A DNA stretch of 64,000 nt from Phascolarctos cinereus (Eukaryota > Chordata > Mammalia > Diprotodontia > Phascolarctidae): the NCBI RefSeq assembly GCF_002099425.1, contig NW_018343964.1:8968001-9032000 (forward strand), read 5' to 3'. Both the position numbers and the translations under genes were made by a program. Shown here one piece after another: positions 11,312 through 21,854 of this stretch; the stretch's first letter is position 1, and each line of letters opens with the position of its first letter. The notes below the pieces were generated by a model. That model searched no databases and was not told the DNA's origin. It worked only from the letters and a program-made list of their open reading frames with translations.

Positions 11312-11545
11312 ATATGGCAGATAGAGCACTGGGTTTGGAGTCAGGAGGAACTGAGTTCAAATCTGGCCTCAGACACTTACTAGCTATGTGACCCTAGGCA
11401 AGTCACTTAACCCTGTTTACCTTAGTTCCTCATCTATGAAATAAGACAGAGAAGGAAATGGCAAACCACTCCAGTATCTTTGCCAAGAAAACTCCAAATG
11501 GGGTCAGGAAGAGTCAGACACAACTGAAACGGCTGAAAACAATAC
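11312..11545 (+). mobile_element. Mar-type SINE with RTE tail
   Basis: Sense copy: 'cagatagagcactgggtttg', 'acttactagctatgtgaccc', 'ggaaatggcaaaccactcca', and the tail 'aggaagagtcagacacaact'. The first bases of the head are missing. Its 3' end runs into a TATG/CA repeat. Confidence 0.9.
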
Positions 11546-11625
11546 ATACATACACATATGTATGTATGTGTATATGTATATGTATGTATATGTGTATGTG
11601 TGTGCATGTTTATGTATATGTATAT

Positions 11626-11662
<37 letters not shown>
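11546..11662 (+). repeat. TATG/CA microsatellite
   Basis: Alternating (CATA)n, (TATG)n and (CA)n directly behind the SINE tail, as expected for a repeat seeded at a retroposon 3' end. Frames on both strands here are low-complexity artefacts. Confidence 0.9.
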
Positions 11663-11666
<4 letters not shown>

Positions 11667-11744
11667 GAGATATGTTAACAACAAATGCTCAACTCCCAAC
11701 TCTGACGTCAAAGGTTCTTCCTATATTTTATGTGTAATCTGGTG

Positions 11745-12050
11745 ATCTTCAAGAAATTGTCTTACAAGTTGCTTAGGCTCTCTGGGCCTCATTGGTCTTT
11801 TCTGCAAAATGGGAGCAGAGGGTTAGACTAGAATCAGCACTACCAAACTCAAAAAGAAATGGTCCCTCACAACTGCATATTGACTTAGAAAACCACAAAT
11901 TAACATTAACTATATTGCATTATGTTTTTTAAATTTATTTTGCTAAACATTTCCCAACTATATTTTCATCTTATTCAGACACTGCATTTGACATGTTTGG
12001 ACTAGATGACCTCTATGGTCCTTTGCATCTCCAAATCAGTGATTCAATGC
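11745..12050 (+). mobile_element. SINE-B broken by a hAT element
   Basis: The first part (to about 11834) has 'tctgggcctcattggtcttt' and 'ctgcaaaatgggagcagagg'. The tail 'actagatgacctctatggtc' appears only at about 12001. The gap between holds a hAT-like element. Confidence 0.7.
11835..11999 (+). mobile_element. hAT-like miniature DNA transposon
   Basis: The element starts 'cagcactaccaaactcaaa' and ends 'catttgacatgttt', weakly matching inverted ends. It lies between 'gactagaa' and 'gactagat', which fits a diverged 8-bp target duplication. It interrupts a SINE-B copy. Confidence 0.6.
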
Positions 12051-12279
12051 TTCTTATCCAACATCTGTAGGGCATGAATTTTGAACTGAGCCTGAATGGT
12101 GATGTATTCAATCAGTTGCTAAATCTTATTGAGTCCACACCTATAGCATCTCCTACACATAGTCAACAACCAAGTTCAGGCCTCTACTATCTTCCACTTC
12201 AACAATCATAACTGCCTTCGGACTCAATCTCCTACTTTCTCTGTACCCCCTTCCCTAAAACATTCATCATAGCTACCAA

Positions 12280-12437
12280 TACAGGGGCAGCTAGGTGACA
12301 CAATGGATAGAGCACCAGCCCTGAAGTCAGGAGGACATGAGTTCAAATCCAGCCTCAGACCAAATACTTGACACTTACTAACTGTGTGACCCTGGACAGG
12401 TCACTTAACCCCAATTGCCTAAAAACGAAACAAAACA
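12280..12437 (+). mobile_element. A-tailed SINE with target duplication
   Basis: 'ggggcagctaggtgacacaa' opens a full head. The body ends 'cacttaaccccaattgcct' with an A-rich tail. The 12-bp direct repeat 'catagctaccaa' flanks it at 12268-12279 and 12438-12449, fixing the insertion into L2. Confidence 0.93.
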
Positions 12438-12528
12438 CATAGCTACCAACATAGTCTTCCTAAGGCACAGATCTGGCCATGTCACTTCCCTATTGAAAGA
12501 CCTCATTGGTTCCCTTCTGCATCTAGGA

Positions 12529-12708
12529 CAAGGGTCAACAAACTATGCCCAAATCCTGCCCACCAGTGTTTGTATACCACCATCACTACCACTCTTGCTA
12601 AGAACAACAAAACTTTATTTTAAAAATGTAAAAACTACTGCTAGTTCGCTATTGAAAAAAAAAAGACTACTAAAAAAAAAGTGGTGAGCTACAGTTGGTT
12701 GACCCTTG
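12529..12708 (+). mobile_element. hAT (MER5/Charlie-like) miniature element
   Basis: 180 bp with terminal inverted repeats: 'caagggtcaacaaact' on the left against 'agttggttgacccttg' on the right, 15 of 16 positions paired. It is flanked by 'atctagga' and 'ctctagga', an 8-bp target duplication with one mismatch. The start resembles the MER5/Charlie group. It carries no transposase. Confidence 0.85.
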
Positions 12709-12924
12709 CTCTAGGATATAAATTCCTCAAACTGGCATTTAAGGCCTTCCATAATTTGGCTCCAATCAATCTTTCCAACCTTTATGTCACATTACTCTTC
12801 TTTTTCCACTCACACTGAATTGCTAGCTGTTCTCTCAACTAAACATTACATATTCCACCTCTCTGCACTCTTCTATGCCTGGAATGAACTCTTTCCTCAT
12901 CTCCACCTGTTAGAATCCTAGCGT

Positions 12925-13499
12925 GTCAATCAAGCATTAATATTAAGTACTTACTATGTGCCAGGCACAATGTCAAGATTGGGAAAGAGAAAGATAAACA
13001 CAAGGCCCCTGCTCCACAAGGAGCTCATATTCTAATGGGTGAGACAACATACAACTATGCTCATATAAGATATTTACAGAGCACATAGAGGTTAAACTCA
13101 GAGGGGAAGATACTAGGAGAGTACGTATGTTGGGGGGACTGAGGAGTATTAGTTGGGGAGAGGAAGGAAGACTGGAAAAGGTCTCTTGAAAAGGATGAAA
13201 TTTTAGCTGAATCCTTAAAAAGTCTAGAGAATCCAGGAGGCAGAGGAGAAGAGGAAAAGCATTCTGGCTGATGTAAAGGCATGGAGTAAGGTGATGGGCA
13301 TGGAGTATAGTGTGTGAGGAGCCATAAGAAGGACGGTGTCACTGGCTTACAGAGCACAAGAAAGGGAGAAAAGTATAAGAAACTGGAAAGGTAGAAAAGA
13401 GGGCAGCTTATGAAGATCTTTAAAATCAAGAGAGGATTTTATATTTGACCCTGGAGATAACATGGCATCACTGAAGTTTGGGGGAAAAGGGTTTGTCCT
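12925..13499 (-). mobile_element. L2 LINE inserted in L2, part 1
   Basis: Antisense L2 inside a sense L2. The + strand reads 'aagtacttactatgtgccag', 'caaggagctcatattctaat', 'aaaaggtctcttgaaaagga' and 'tcaagagaggattttatatt'. It continues at about 14015 after an L1. Confidence 0.8.
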
Positions 13500-14010
13500 A
13501 GGTTTTTTTTTCATTTTATTGATTTTATTTTTAATTTATGGAATAAAACAAGCATTTCCATTATACAATATAAAATAAAAAGGTGGTTTTACATGAAACT
13601 GCAAATCTTTTATGTACAACTTGCTATTCCTTTTAAATATATAATAAAGTTATCATGTAAATTTCTTATTTTTTCATTTTTTCCTCCCCCCTCCCCATGG
13701 CTACCAATAGACACAAATGTGTATTTGTGTATATGTATATGTATTGTGCGTATGTATGTATATACACACATATGTATGTATACATATATATGTAAAATCA
13801 TTCTATACATATTTCTATTCATCAGCTCTTTCTCTGAATATAGATAATGTCTTCCTTCATAGGTCCTTTGGAGTTAATTTGGGTATTTATAACAGTCAAA
13901 TGACTTAGTCACTCAAAGTTGTCCTTAAAAGAATATTACTGTTACTGTATACAATGTTCTCATTTCACTCTTCATTATTTCATGCCAGTCCATCTGTTAT
14001 TCTAAGATCA
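13500..14010 (-). mobile_element. L1 3' UTR inside L2
   Basis: Antisense L1 3' end: 'atggaataaaacaagcattt', 'tacatgaaactgcaaatctt', 'ctatggctaccaatagaca'-like sequence, then 'cactcaaagttgtccttaaa'. A TATG/TG repeat lies inside it. It splits the antisense L2, so it is the youngest layer here. Confidence 0.8.
13718..13800 (+). repeat. TATG/TG microsatellite within L1 3' UTR
   Basis: Mixed (TG)n and (TATG)n at the same place where the L1 at 39028-39062 carries a TG run, so the repeat is an inherited hot spot of this L1 UTR. Confidence 0.85.
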
Positions 14011-14014
14011 TGGA

Positions 14015-14530
14015 ACTCATCATTTCTTGAGTTAAGAGTGGGGAGTGACATTTGAGGAAGATCACTTTGGTAGCTGAGTGGAGGATGGCTTGGAGTAAAG
14101 ACCAACTTGAGGTAGGGAGGTCAACCAAAAGGCTACTGTAAAAGCCAGGCGTGAGGTATCAACATGATTAGAAAAAGGGGTGCACAGGAGAAATGTTGTG
14201 AAGGTAGAAACAAGATTTGACAAGGTAGGACATAAAGTATAAGTGAGTGAGGAGCTGAGGACTGCTTCTGGATTATGAGAGTAGGTGACTGGAAAGATAG
14301 TGGTACCTCAACAGTAAGGAAGGCTTGGGAGGAGAAGATGAGCTCTCTTCTGGACATACTGAGTTTGAAGTATCTAACAGACATTCAGTTCAAGATGTCC
14401 AAAAGTCAGTTGGTGGGAGGAGCCTGGAAGTCAGTAAAAAGGTTAAGAGTGGATAAATAGATCTGAAAATCATCTGCCAAAAGGTAATAATTGAACCCAT
14501 GGGAGCTGATGAAATGAGAAAGACAGATAG
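14015..14530 (-). mobile_element. L2 LINE inserted in L2, part 2
   Basis: Continues antisense L2: 'agatcactttggtagctgag', 'tgtaaaagccaggcgtgagg', 'ctggacatactgagtttgaa', 'cccatgggagctgatgaaat'. On the minus strand this is the L2 region 3' of the reverse-transcriptase core. Confidence 0.8.
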
Positions 14531-14534
14531 TTTA

Positions 14535-14785
14535 GCTTTCTTCGAGATTCAGCTCAGGCGACACCTCTTCTGGGAAGCCCTTCTCATCTGCCAGTTGTCA
14601 ATGTTCTTTTCCTGCACAAACTACAGTACCTTGCATTTATTTATCTGTTCATATTGAACATCCTCTGGAGAATGTCAGCTCCCAGAGGATAATTTTAATT
14701 CTATCTTTGCATCCCCAGTATCTAGTTAGAGAGCCTTATATACAGTAAGCACTTATTTGCTTAAAGGAGTTGGACTGAATTTATA
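14535..14785 (+). mobile_element. L2 LINE, part 2
   Basis: Resumes the sense L2 that stopped at about 12922: 'cgagattcagctcaggcgac', 'tcttctgggaagcccttctc', and an end with 'catccccagtatctagttag' and 'acagtaagcacttatttg'. Confidence 0.8.
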
Positions 14786-15080
14786 TAGCAGCTTCTTGTC
14801 CACTGCCCTTTTTCCTTATAACACCCACTGGCACTTACAAGAAAGCAGACTAAATTAGATGTGTAGACTGTGGCCATGGGACAGAAAAACACAAGCTTGG
14901 ACATGATTAAAAAGACCAAACAAAAACCAAAATGTATGTATATGTGTATATGTATATTGTACATTTGACTTCTGGGGAGAAAGATAAATAATGAGCTCAC
15001 TGTTTTCTTTGTATAGCCAGGTTTCAAAGGAGAACAGCTGTTTATCAAAAGTTGTTTTGGATATTTATGGTGAAAATATA
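14786..15080. other. Sequence without recognised feature
   Basis: No repeat or gene is recognised. The minus-strand frame at 14761-15048 has no known domain. Confidence 0.4.
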
Positions 15081-15477
15081 TGTAAAATGCCTTACTGACT
15101 TTTCTTTCCTCTCACTCTGTAGCCTGTTTCCAAACTCATCACTCAACTGAAACTCTTTCCAGTGGCCTTTGCTCAGTCCTCATCCAATTTGACTTCTCCA
15201 CATTTGACGCTGCAGAGCGTGCTCTCCTCCTGAAGCCTCCGGGTTTTTATGGCACTGCTCTCTTTTTGCTTATCCTCCAACCTGGCTGATCTATGCCATC
15301 TCTTCTGCTGGCTAAATACCCATATTATGCACCCTAACAGTGGGTATACTCCAAGGTTCTATTCTGTACACTCTTCTCTTTTCTCTCTATGCTCTATTTA
15401 GAGAACTTGTCAGCTCCAAGTATCATTTCTAAGCAAATGACTATCTATCTGTCTGTCTGTCTCTCTGATTGTCTGTG

Positions 15478-15735
15478 TAGATATGGCACCTAGGTGGCTA
15501 AGTGGATAGAGCACCAGACCTAGTGTCAGGAAAACTTGAGTTCAAATCTGGTCTCAGACATTTACTAGCTGTGTGACCCTGAGCAAGTCACTTAACCCTG
15601 TTTGCCTCAGTTTCCTCACCTGTAAAATGAGCTGGAGAAGGAAATAGCAAGCCACTCCAGTATCTTTATCAAGAAAATCCCAAACGGGATCACAAAGAAT
15701 CAGATACAACCAAAATGACTAGATATATAGATATG
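15478..15735 (+). mobile_element. Mar-type SINE inside L2
   Basis: Sense full-length copy: 'ggcacctaggtggctaagtg', 'tttactagctgtgtgaccct', 'gtaaaatgagctggagaagg', and a diverged RTE tail 'cacaaagaatcagatacaac'. A TAGA-rich run follows. Confidence 0.88.
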
Positions 15736-15849
15736 TAGATAGGTGGATAGATTTCCCTAGTCCCTCTTCTAGGTTATAGTCCTACATACTGGAAGTTTCA
15801 AATAGACATCCTAAAAACTCTACATATTCAAAACATAACTCATTTTCAT

Positions 15850-16115
15850 TATTTAAAGGCAGGTAGGTAGTAAAGTAAAGCACTGGATTTGGAGTCAGGA
15901 GGACCTGGGTTCAAATCCTATCTTGGAAACTTATCAGCTGTGAGACCCTGGGCAAGTCTCTTCACCTTTCTCAGCCTCAGTTTCCTCATTTATAAGATGC
16001 GGATAAAAATAGCACTTGTCTCACAGGGTTGTCGTGAGGACCAAATGAAATTATAAGGATAAAACATTCTGTAGACCTCAAAGCTCTATATGACAGTTTT
16101 CATCATTATTATCTT
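15850..16115 (+). mobile_element. MIR-like SINE inside L2
   Basis: Sense copy: 'gcactggatttggagtcagg', 'cagctgtgagaccctgggca', 'cctcagtttcctcatttata', then the tail 'cacagggttgtcgtgaggac' and 'aaagctctatatgacag'. Confidence 0.88.
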
Positions 16116-16314
16116 TTGCCCCAGTCCCAGCCCCATTCCAAACTTCTTTATTTCTGTCAAGGGTACCATTGTCCTTCCATTCTCTTAGGTTCACAACTTA
16201 GATGTCATCCTCAGCCCCTCACTCTGACTCATCCAACACGTCTCATCAGCTGCCAAATCTTAACCTTTCTACCTCCATAACACATCTCAAATATGTGCTC
16301 TTTTCCCTATTCTT

Positions 16315-16534
16315 TATTGTTCATTCATGTCAGTCGTGTCTGACTCTCTGTGACCCCATTTGGGGTTTTCTTGGTGAGGACACTGTAGTGGTTTTGTCAT
16401 TTCCTTCTCCAGCTCATTTTACAAATGAGGAAATGAGGCACAGGATGAAGTGACTTGCCCAGGGTCAGCTAGTAAGTATCTAAGGCTGGATTTGACCTCA
16501 GGTCTTCCTGACTCCAGATCCTAGCTACCTCTTC
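16315..16534 (-). mobile_element. Mar-type SINE with 11-bp target duplication
   Basis: Antisense copy: tail 'cagtcgtgtctgactctctg', then 'ggggttttcttggtgaggac', CORE and head. The perfect direct repeat 'tccctattctt' lies at 16304-16314 and 16535-16545, which fixes both ends and shows insertion into L2. Confidence 0.93.
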
Positions 16535-17079
16535 TCCCTATTCTTATAGCCCCAATCCAATTAAGATCCTTCTCACCTCTGACCTGAGCCACTGCATCAG
16601 CCTCTTAATTGATCTCCCTGCTTCCCCTCACTCCAAATACATCCACCACACAGTCCCCAAAGTGATTGTTCCTAAAACGCAGATAGTATCATCCCCCTAC
16701 TCAAAAAATATACTGACTCCCTACTGTCTCTAGAAACAAATATAAACAACTCTGTTTGATATTTAATTCTTCATAACAAAAAATAAAATTCTTCACATCT
16801 TGTCTCCATCTCATTTTTCCAGCTTCACTACACCTTATTCCCTGCCATATACTTTACAGTCCAGCCGAAGTGGCCTTTCTTGCATATATTCCATATCCTA
16901 ACTTTCCTCTCCCGTCACTATGCCTTTCAACTGGCTGTCCTCAATCCCTTCCCACTTCCTCCTCTTGGAAGCCTTTCTTTCCTTGAAACTAAGCTCCTTG
17001 AGGGCAGGGATTAGTTTGATTTTGTGTTTTGATTCCCAGCACCTAACATAATTAGCACCTAAAAACACATTGATTGATT

Positions 17080-17610
17080 GATAGAGAGCAGATATAAATT
17101 AGTTAAGTTTAGGCAAATATGGAGATGCATGAGAAAGACTGAAGAGGATAGGTCTTTGGGTGGAGGACAGGTCACCCTTTCCAGCACCAGTTATAAATTA
17201 GGAACTGGTAGAGGGGTAATATGTAGCAAAGAGAGCTACCTATGGAGGTAAGAAACTAGTCATTTTGAAGTAAACCACCTTTGACAACATAGTGTGCATC
17301 AGAGAAATGTAGACAAGCACAGTGACACACTGAACACAGGGCTTAGAATCTGGGAAATGAGCTCTGGGTTCCCAAATGATGAGGAGCTGATAGCCTCACA
17401 GTCTGACGTTTCTCCTCAGGGAAGATACTGCAGAAGGAGAACTGTGTTTTTCCAAAATGTAATCACTGTCAGTGGGACTCATTCACTCTAACTTAGGAAG
17501 ACTGGCTCCTATTGTGTTGATAGGTAGATGACTGACTTCCGAGCACTGCAGTAAGACACTTCCTCCCGCCCTTTCAAAAATGTCTGCTTGTGTGTGCATG
17601 CGTGCATGTA
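17080..17610. other. Sequence without recognised feature
   Basis: No family is recognised. The + frame at 17294-17491 has no known domain. Confidence 0.4.
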
Positions 17611-17611
17611 T

Positions 17612-17735
17612 GAGAGGCAGCTGTGGAATAATGGAGAGGATGCTAGTCTTGGAGTCGGGAAGACTAGAGTCAGCTGCTTCTACTGGTTGGGAGACCCTGG
17701 ACCATGTGTCACCCTTAAACTGCCCAGTGTTTCAA
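17612..17735 (+). mobile_element. CORE-SINE fragment
   Basis: 'gaggcagctgtggaataatg', 'gctagtcttggagtcgggaa' and 'gggagaccctggaccatgtg' form a diverged head and CORE. The 3' part is lost. Confidence 0.65.
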
Positions 17736-17814
17736 GCAACTCTCTACTGGGAATTCTAAGAGAAAATTCTCCTGGGATGACTTATTTCCCTTAAGACTCC
17801 AAGCTGTACCTTCT

Positions 17815-18242
17815 ATATAAAGCCATACCAATTCCTTCCGACGTTACTGCCTTCCCCTCCACAAAGTTGTTGTTTAGTCATTTCAGACTCGTTGTGACCC
17901 CACTTGGGGTTTCCTTCAAAAATATACTGGAGTTGGTTTGCCATTTTGGATGAAGAAACTGAGACAAATAGGGTTAAGTGACTTATCCAGAGTCACACAG
18001 CTAGTAAGTATCTGAGGCCAGATTTGAACCCAGGTAGATGACTCCAGGCCTGGCGCTCTATTCGCTGTGCCACCTCGCTGTTCTCAACAAAGTACCTAGT
18101 ATATATTTTATATTTATCCTATATATACTTGTATGTATACATATCGTATCTACCAAAAGAACATAAGCTCCTTGAGGGCAGGGACTGTTCCCCTTTTTTG
18201 GTCTCAAAATGTTTGTTGAATGCTGAATTGATTGATAGTTAG
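17815..18242 (+). mobile_element. L2 LINE 3' end, broken by a SINE
   Basis: Sense L2: the flank 'cttccgacgttactgccttc' before the SINE, then after it 'aagctccttgagggcaggga' and 'tttgttgaatgctgaattga'. Confidence 0.7.
17868..18080 (-). mobile_element. Mar-type SINE inside L2
   Basis: Antisense: the tail begins 'ttgttgtttagtcatttcag', then 'gatgaagaaactgagacaaa' and a head ending 'cgctgtgccacctcgctg'. 'ccacaaag' before it and 'caacaaag' after it look like a target duplication with one mismatch. Confidence 0.88.
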
Positions 18243-18369
18243 ACTCTAAGATGAAGAGAAGGTACCAATTTGCACTGGTCCAGTTTTCCTCACTGGAAAG
18301 TCCAGATACCAACAAAATCACACATTTGGGACAAATATCTATAGACAAATACTTGTGCCTGACCTTCTG

Positions 18370-18680
18370 TATGTATGTGTGTGTATATGCATATATACAC
18401 ATATATCTGTGCATACACACTTGTGCATGTGCATACACTCATGCATATGCATATTGTATATATGCATACGAACATGTGTATGCATATGCTCAACACTGTA
18501 TTGTGTGTGCACATACATTTGCAATGTATAATATACACATGCACACAAACATGTATTACATGTGCATTTGTGCATATTTGCATGCACATATGTATATAAT
18601 GCATATACATGTGTACCTTGTGTATAATCAACATATATGTACATGTATATTTACACATGCATCTTTGTCTACATCTACAT
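18370..18680 (+). repeat. TATG/CATG/CA-rich satellite
   Basis: About 300 bp of alternating purine-pyrimidine units (TG, TATG, GCATA, CATGCA). It yields artificial long frames on both strands, rich in Cys, His and Tyr. Such runs can adopt Z-DNA. Confidence 0.9.
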
Positions 18681-18729
18681 ATATATCCTTAAGAACTAGA
18701 AGAGAAACTATTTTAAACACATAACAATA

Positions 18730-18835
18730 TATAAAAAACTCCACCATAAGGTGAACTTTATTTTTGTATGGAACTGTAAACTTCTATTATGTACAGTTTG
18801 CTTTGGTAAGGGAATATATATGCCATCTTCATTTT
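18730..18835 (-). mobile_element. Old L1 3' UTR fragment
   Basis: 'gtatggaactgtaaacttct' and 'attatgtacagtttgctttg' match the L1 3' UTR pieces at 13590 and 38690 with many changes. Confidence 0.55.
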
Positions 18836-18839
18836 TCAT

Positions 18840-19722
18840 TGATATTATTTGCTGTCCCCTTCACTACATATCGTCATTACTCTATCCAAACATGTGATAC
18901 TCATCATTTCTGTAACATAAAACTGGCAAGATTTGTGTTCATGTGTTAAGGATGAAACCTTTTGAAGATTTGCTTAAATTCACATAGCTTATTTAATGGT
19001 TTCCCCTGAGTTTATAGTGTTTATTATGGCTGGTTAGAGGAGCAAGGCAGACAGGGCAAAGAAAGAAAAACAGTCATTGATCTGGAGAAAGACAAATAGA
19101 CACACAGAGACAAAGAGACAAAGACTTTTTCATAAAGTTACTCTTCCCTACCAATCTCATACCCTTTTAGTACATTATCCCTAAAAAAAAAAAAAAAACC
19201 TCTTCAAGGTGTGACATGCATTTACACGTAAAGGCCTAACTGTATTTTCCACAAGGGCAGAATGAGTTTACACTGAGGACCCTGGGCTGGAGGTGTCATA
19301 CTCCACCCAATGCATGAAACAATTGAACCTAGTCCAATGCTACCTGCTGGCCTCGGTTGGCCTCAGCTGGCCTGTACTTAATGCCTTCCGGCTTTGATCC
19401 AGCTCTTTGCACCATATGGTATAAGGAAAGCTAACAAGCCCTACGTCAACAGAAGGAAATATATTTTTTCCAGTGTCTATTTGAAAACTCTATGCCATAC
19501 ACACTGTCAACTCTTTCATACTTCAATTATTCCCCATTATTATCAACAAGAAAAGGAAGAAAATACTGAGCCAAGAGACTAACAGCAAGGTCCCCTCCAC
19601 TTCACTGGCAGGTTGTCATCATTCTGAGCTTTTCTAACAAAAACAAAACTATGCATTACAGCTTTTCCCATTAATAGTGATTTTATGTATTTTTTCTTAT
19701 GTATTTTGTTTTGTAATTACTT
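18840..19722. other. Sequence without recognised feature
   Basis: No repeat family is recognised. A poly-A run lies at about 19180. The + frame at 19394-19582 has no known domain. Confidence 0.4.
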
Positions 19723-19724
19723 TC

Positions 19725-19795
19725 AATTCAATTTAATAAACATTTATGAAGTGCCTACTATGTGCTAAGCATTGAGGAGGGTGTTGACTATCAAA
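19725..19795 (-). mobile_element. L2 3' end fragment
   Basis: 'aagtgcctactatgtgctaa' after 'tttaataaacatttatg' is the reverse complement of the L2 3' terminus. Confidence 0.6.
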
Positions 19796-20254
19796 ACCAG
19801 TCAATCTGTGTGGTGATAAGATTTCATGTTTTTGTTTTCTATTTGTGTTCATGGATTTGGTGTTCCACCACCCCCACCCCACCAACCCCACCCACCATCA
19901 CCCTGCCACCTGCCAAACTGGGTTCCAGGTGCCCCAGACCATGAAAACAGTTGAAGTTGCCTCATCTTTGGTGCACAATTTCTCTTTTAGAGAGGCTCAA
20001 GAGATCATGAGAATCAGAGAAAATATCTGGTTCTCCATTTTGTGGCTCTTCTATATGCTTTTAAAAAAATATGGGATACTCTTTATATGATAAGTAAATG
20101 CCCCCTTCCTTGTAATATCCACTTTTTAGGGACAGAGAAAGCTAACTTTTTCTTTCAATTTTTAAAAATAAATGTTTTATTGATACTTTTTTACATGAAT
20201 GTCACCTTCCCCAGGCCTCTCTCAACCACTCCAAAACGGCAAGAGGAAAGGGAA

Positions 20255-20350
20255 GAAAAGGAAGGGAAGGAAACATGCATTTGTTAAGTACCTACAATGT
20301 GTCAGGCACTATGCTAAGCACTTTACAGACATCATCAAAAGAATCCTTAT
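20255..20350 (-). mobile_element. MIR-like SINE, 3' part
   Basis: 'aagtacctacaatgtgtcag', 'actatgctaagcactttaca': the antisense tail region. The CORE is absent. Confidence 0.55.
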
Positions 20351-20522
20351 TTATAACAAAGAAATACTGTTAGGCAAAACAGAGAAGCAATTGGCCATGT
20401 CAGATAAATTATGTCTCACGCTACACTGACTATCCACTATCTCTCTGCCAAGAGTAGGACGGTATGTCATAGTACACTAGTACTGCTCTGGTGTCAAAAT
20501 CAGTCATTATATTCGTCAGAGT

Positions 20523-20566
20523 TTTGATGTATTTCAATATCGTATTTGATGTATTTCAATATTTCA
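20523..20566 (+). repeat. 22-bp tandem duplication
   Basis: Two adjacent 22-bp units sharing 'tttgatgtatttcaatat', differing at three of the last four positions. Confidence 0.85.
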
Positions 20567-20639
20567 TTTACATAATATTGATCATAGTGTAAATTATCTT
20601 GATTCTGTTTACTTTGCTCTACATCCATTCCTATCAGTC

Positions 20640-21010
20640 TTCTTTTGGCAGCTGGGTGAAGGATAGATTAGAGAGAAGAGAGACTGGAGGTAGAAAATCC
20701 AGTTAGGAAACTATTCCAAAAGCCCAGATTACAGCTTACTGCAGGGGACTGAACAAAATGGGCAGTCAAGAAGACGTGATAACTGATTGAATACAAGGGA
20801 TAAGGGAGAGCCTGAATGACTAAGAGGATAAAATAGAGATGTCAGGAGAGGATGGGCAGGATTTGGAGGTGAAGATGAGTTCACTTTTGGACATGCTCAG
20901 TTTGGATCGTTGGTGGACTGTTCAGGTGGGGATGGTCAATATGCTTTTAGAGATAATGGACTGGAGCTCAGGGAAAGATCAGAGTTGGAGATAAAGATGG
21001 GGGCCTCATC
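20640..21010 (-). mobile_element. L2 LINE, internal part
   Basis: Antisense L2: 'cttttggcagctgggtgaag', 'acttttggacatgctcagtt', 'ggactggagctcagggaaag'. The same segment occurs at 14080-14450 and 31360-31700. Confidence 0.75.
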
Positions 21011-21031
21011 TGCATAAAAGTGATAACTGTG

Positions 21032-21120
21032 GAATCATAGAATGGTAGAGCTGGAAAGGACATTTGAGATCATCTGGGCCAATTCCCTTATCTTACAGAT
21101 GAAGAACTTCAGGCTGAACA
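21032..21120 (-). mobile_element. SINE-B fragment
   Basis: 'gaatcatagaatggtagagc', 'gagatcatctgggccaattc', 'cttacagatgaagaacttca'. Confidence 0.75.
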
Positions 21121-21127
21121 GTATTTA

Positions 21128-21340
21128 TTCTACAGGCTTCCTTCTGGTGATTATTTCCAATTTATCCTGCATTTAGCTTGTTTGTAAATCTCTGTTCGCA
21201 TGTTGCCTTTCTTAGGAGACTGTGAGCTCCTTGAGAACAGTGACTGTCTTCTGCCTTTTTTTGTATCCCCAGCGATTAGTACAGTGAGTAGCCCATAGCA
21301 GATGCTTAACAGAGGTTTACTGACTGAGTGACCTGAGAAT
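21128..21340 (+). mobile_element. L2 LINE 3' end
   Basis: Sense L2 end: 'actgtgagctccttgagaac', 'tttgtatccccagcgattag', 'acagaggtttactgactgag'. It lies close behind an antisense L2 (20640-21010). Confidence 0.8.
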
Positions 21341-21344
21341 TTAG

Positions 21345-21846
21345 TGTCAGAGGAAGGACTCTATCCCAGTGGGTCTTTATGACTGCTTCCAGTCCAATGT
21401 TCTCTTCCCTACACCCACAAGGCCTTATCCCCATTAATGGACAAAACTTCCAAGAGAACCAATGCTAGGATGCACAAGTGAGAAACGTTTCTCAACCTTT
21501 CTTACAGCTTACTTTTTTTCAGCCTTCCAAAATAATGGCTTACAGTTGTAAATTAAGTGTTGTGTAAAGAAGAAAGCCTCTTTTATTTCTTCCCACTGCA
21601 CAGGTGGCTTGGTGTTGTGTCCTCATGCCCTAAAAAGAACATCCATGAGACTTGGCTCACTTCACACAAGATCGAGCACAAGCCAGATTTAGGTTCCTGC
21701 TCCAAAAGCATTCTATTTAACACACTAGGTCATAGGCTCCCAAGCTTATGGCAATTTTGAATACTCAACTTCATGGCTGCTTTTTACTAGATACTCAAGA
21801 AAGCAATGTTGCATATACTCATCATTTCCATTAACTCACAGGTAAG
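21345..21846. other. Sequence without recognised feature
   Basis: No family is recognised; the + frame at 21557-21760 has no known domain. Confidence 0.4.
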
Positions 21847-21854
21847 AAAATGTA

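Larger units (their letters stand above)
12075..12922 (+). mobile_element. L2 LINE, part 1
   Basis: Sense L2: 'gttcaggcctctactatctt', 'taaggcacagatctggccat', 'ggcatttaaggccttccata', 'tcttctatgcctggaatgaa'. It is broken by an A-tailed SINE and by a hAT element, and then by an antisense L2. It resumes at about 14535. Confidence 0.8.
15080..17078 (+). mobile_element. L2 LINE with part of the RT region, broken by three SINEs
   Basis: Sense L2 of about 1.3 kb. Near 15340-15390 'ggtatactccaaggttctat' and 'ctcttttctctctatgctct' match the L2 stretch for the RT motif VPQGSVLGPLLFSLY, now closed by stops. It continues at 15745-15845 ('gacatcctaaaaactct'), 16120-16314 ('cacaacttagatgtcatcct') and 16535-17078, ending 'aagctccttgagggcaggga'. 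Three SINEs sit inside it. Confidence 0.85.

Noticed and set aside
12925-14530. A seemingly unknown repeat of about 1.1 kb with 'tactatgtgccaggca' near its start, present in many + strand copies.
   Set aside because: Its reverse complement reads as L2, from the region after the RT core to the 3' end 'tgcctggcacatagta'. All such copies are therefore listed as antisense L2.
18058-18724. Frames of 101-157 codons rich in Cys, His and Tyr on both strands.
   Set aside because: They translate the TATG/CATG-rich satellite; no metal-binding spacing is kept.
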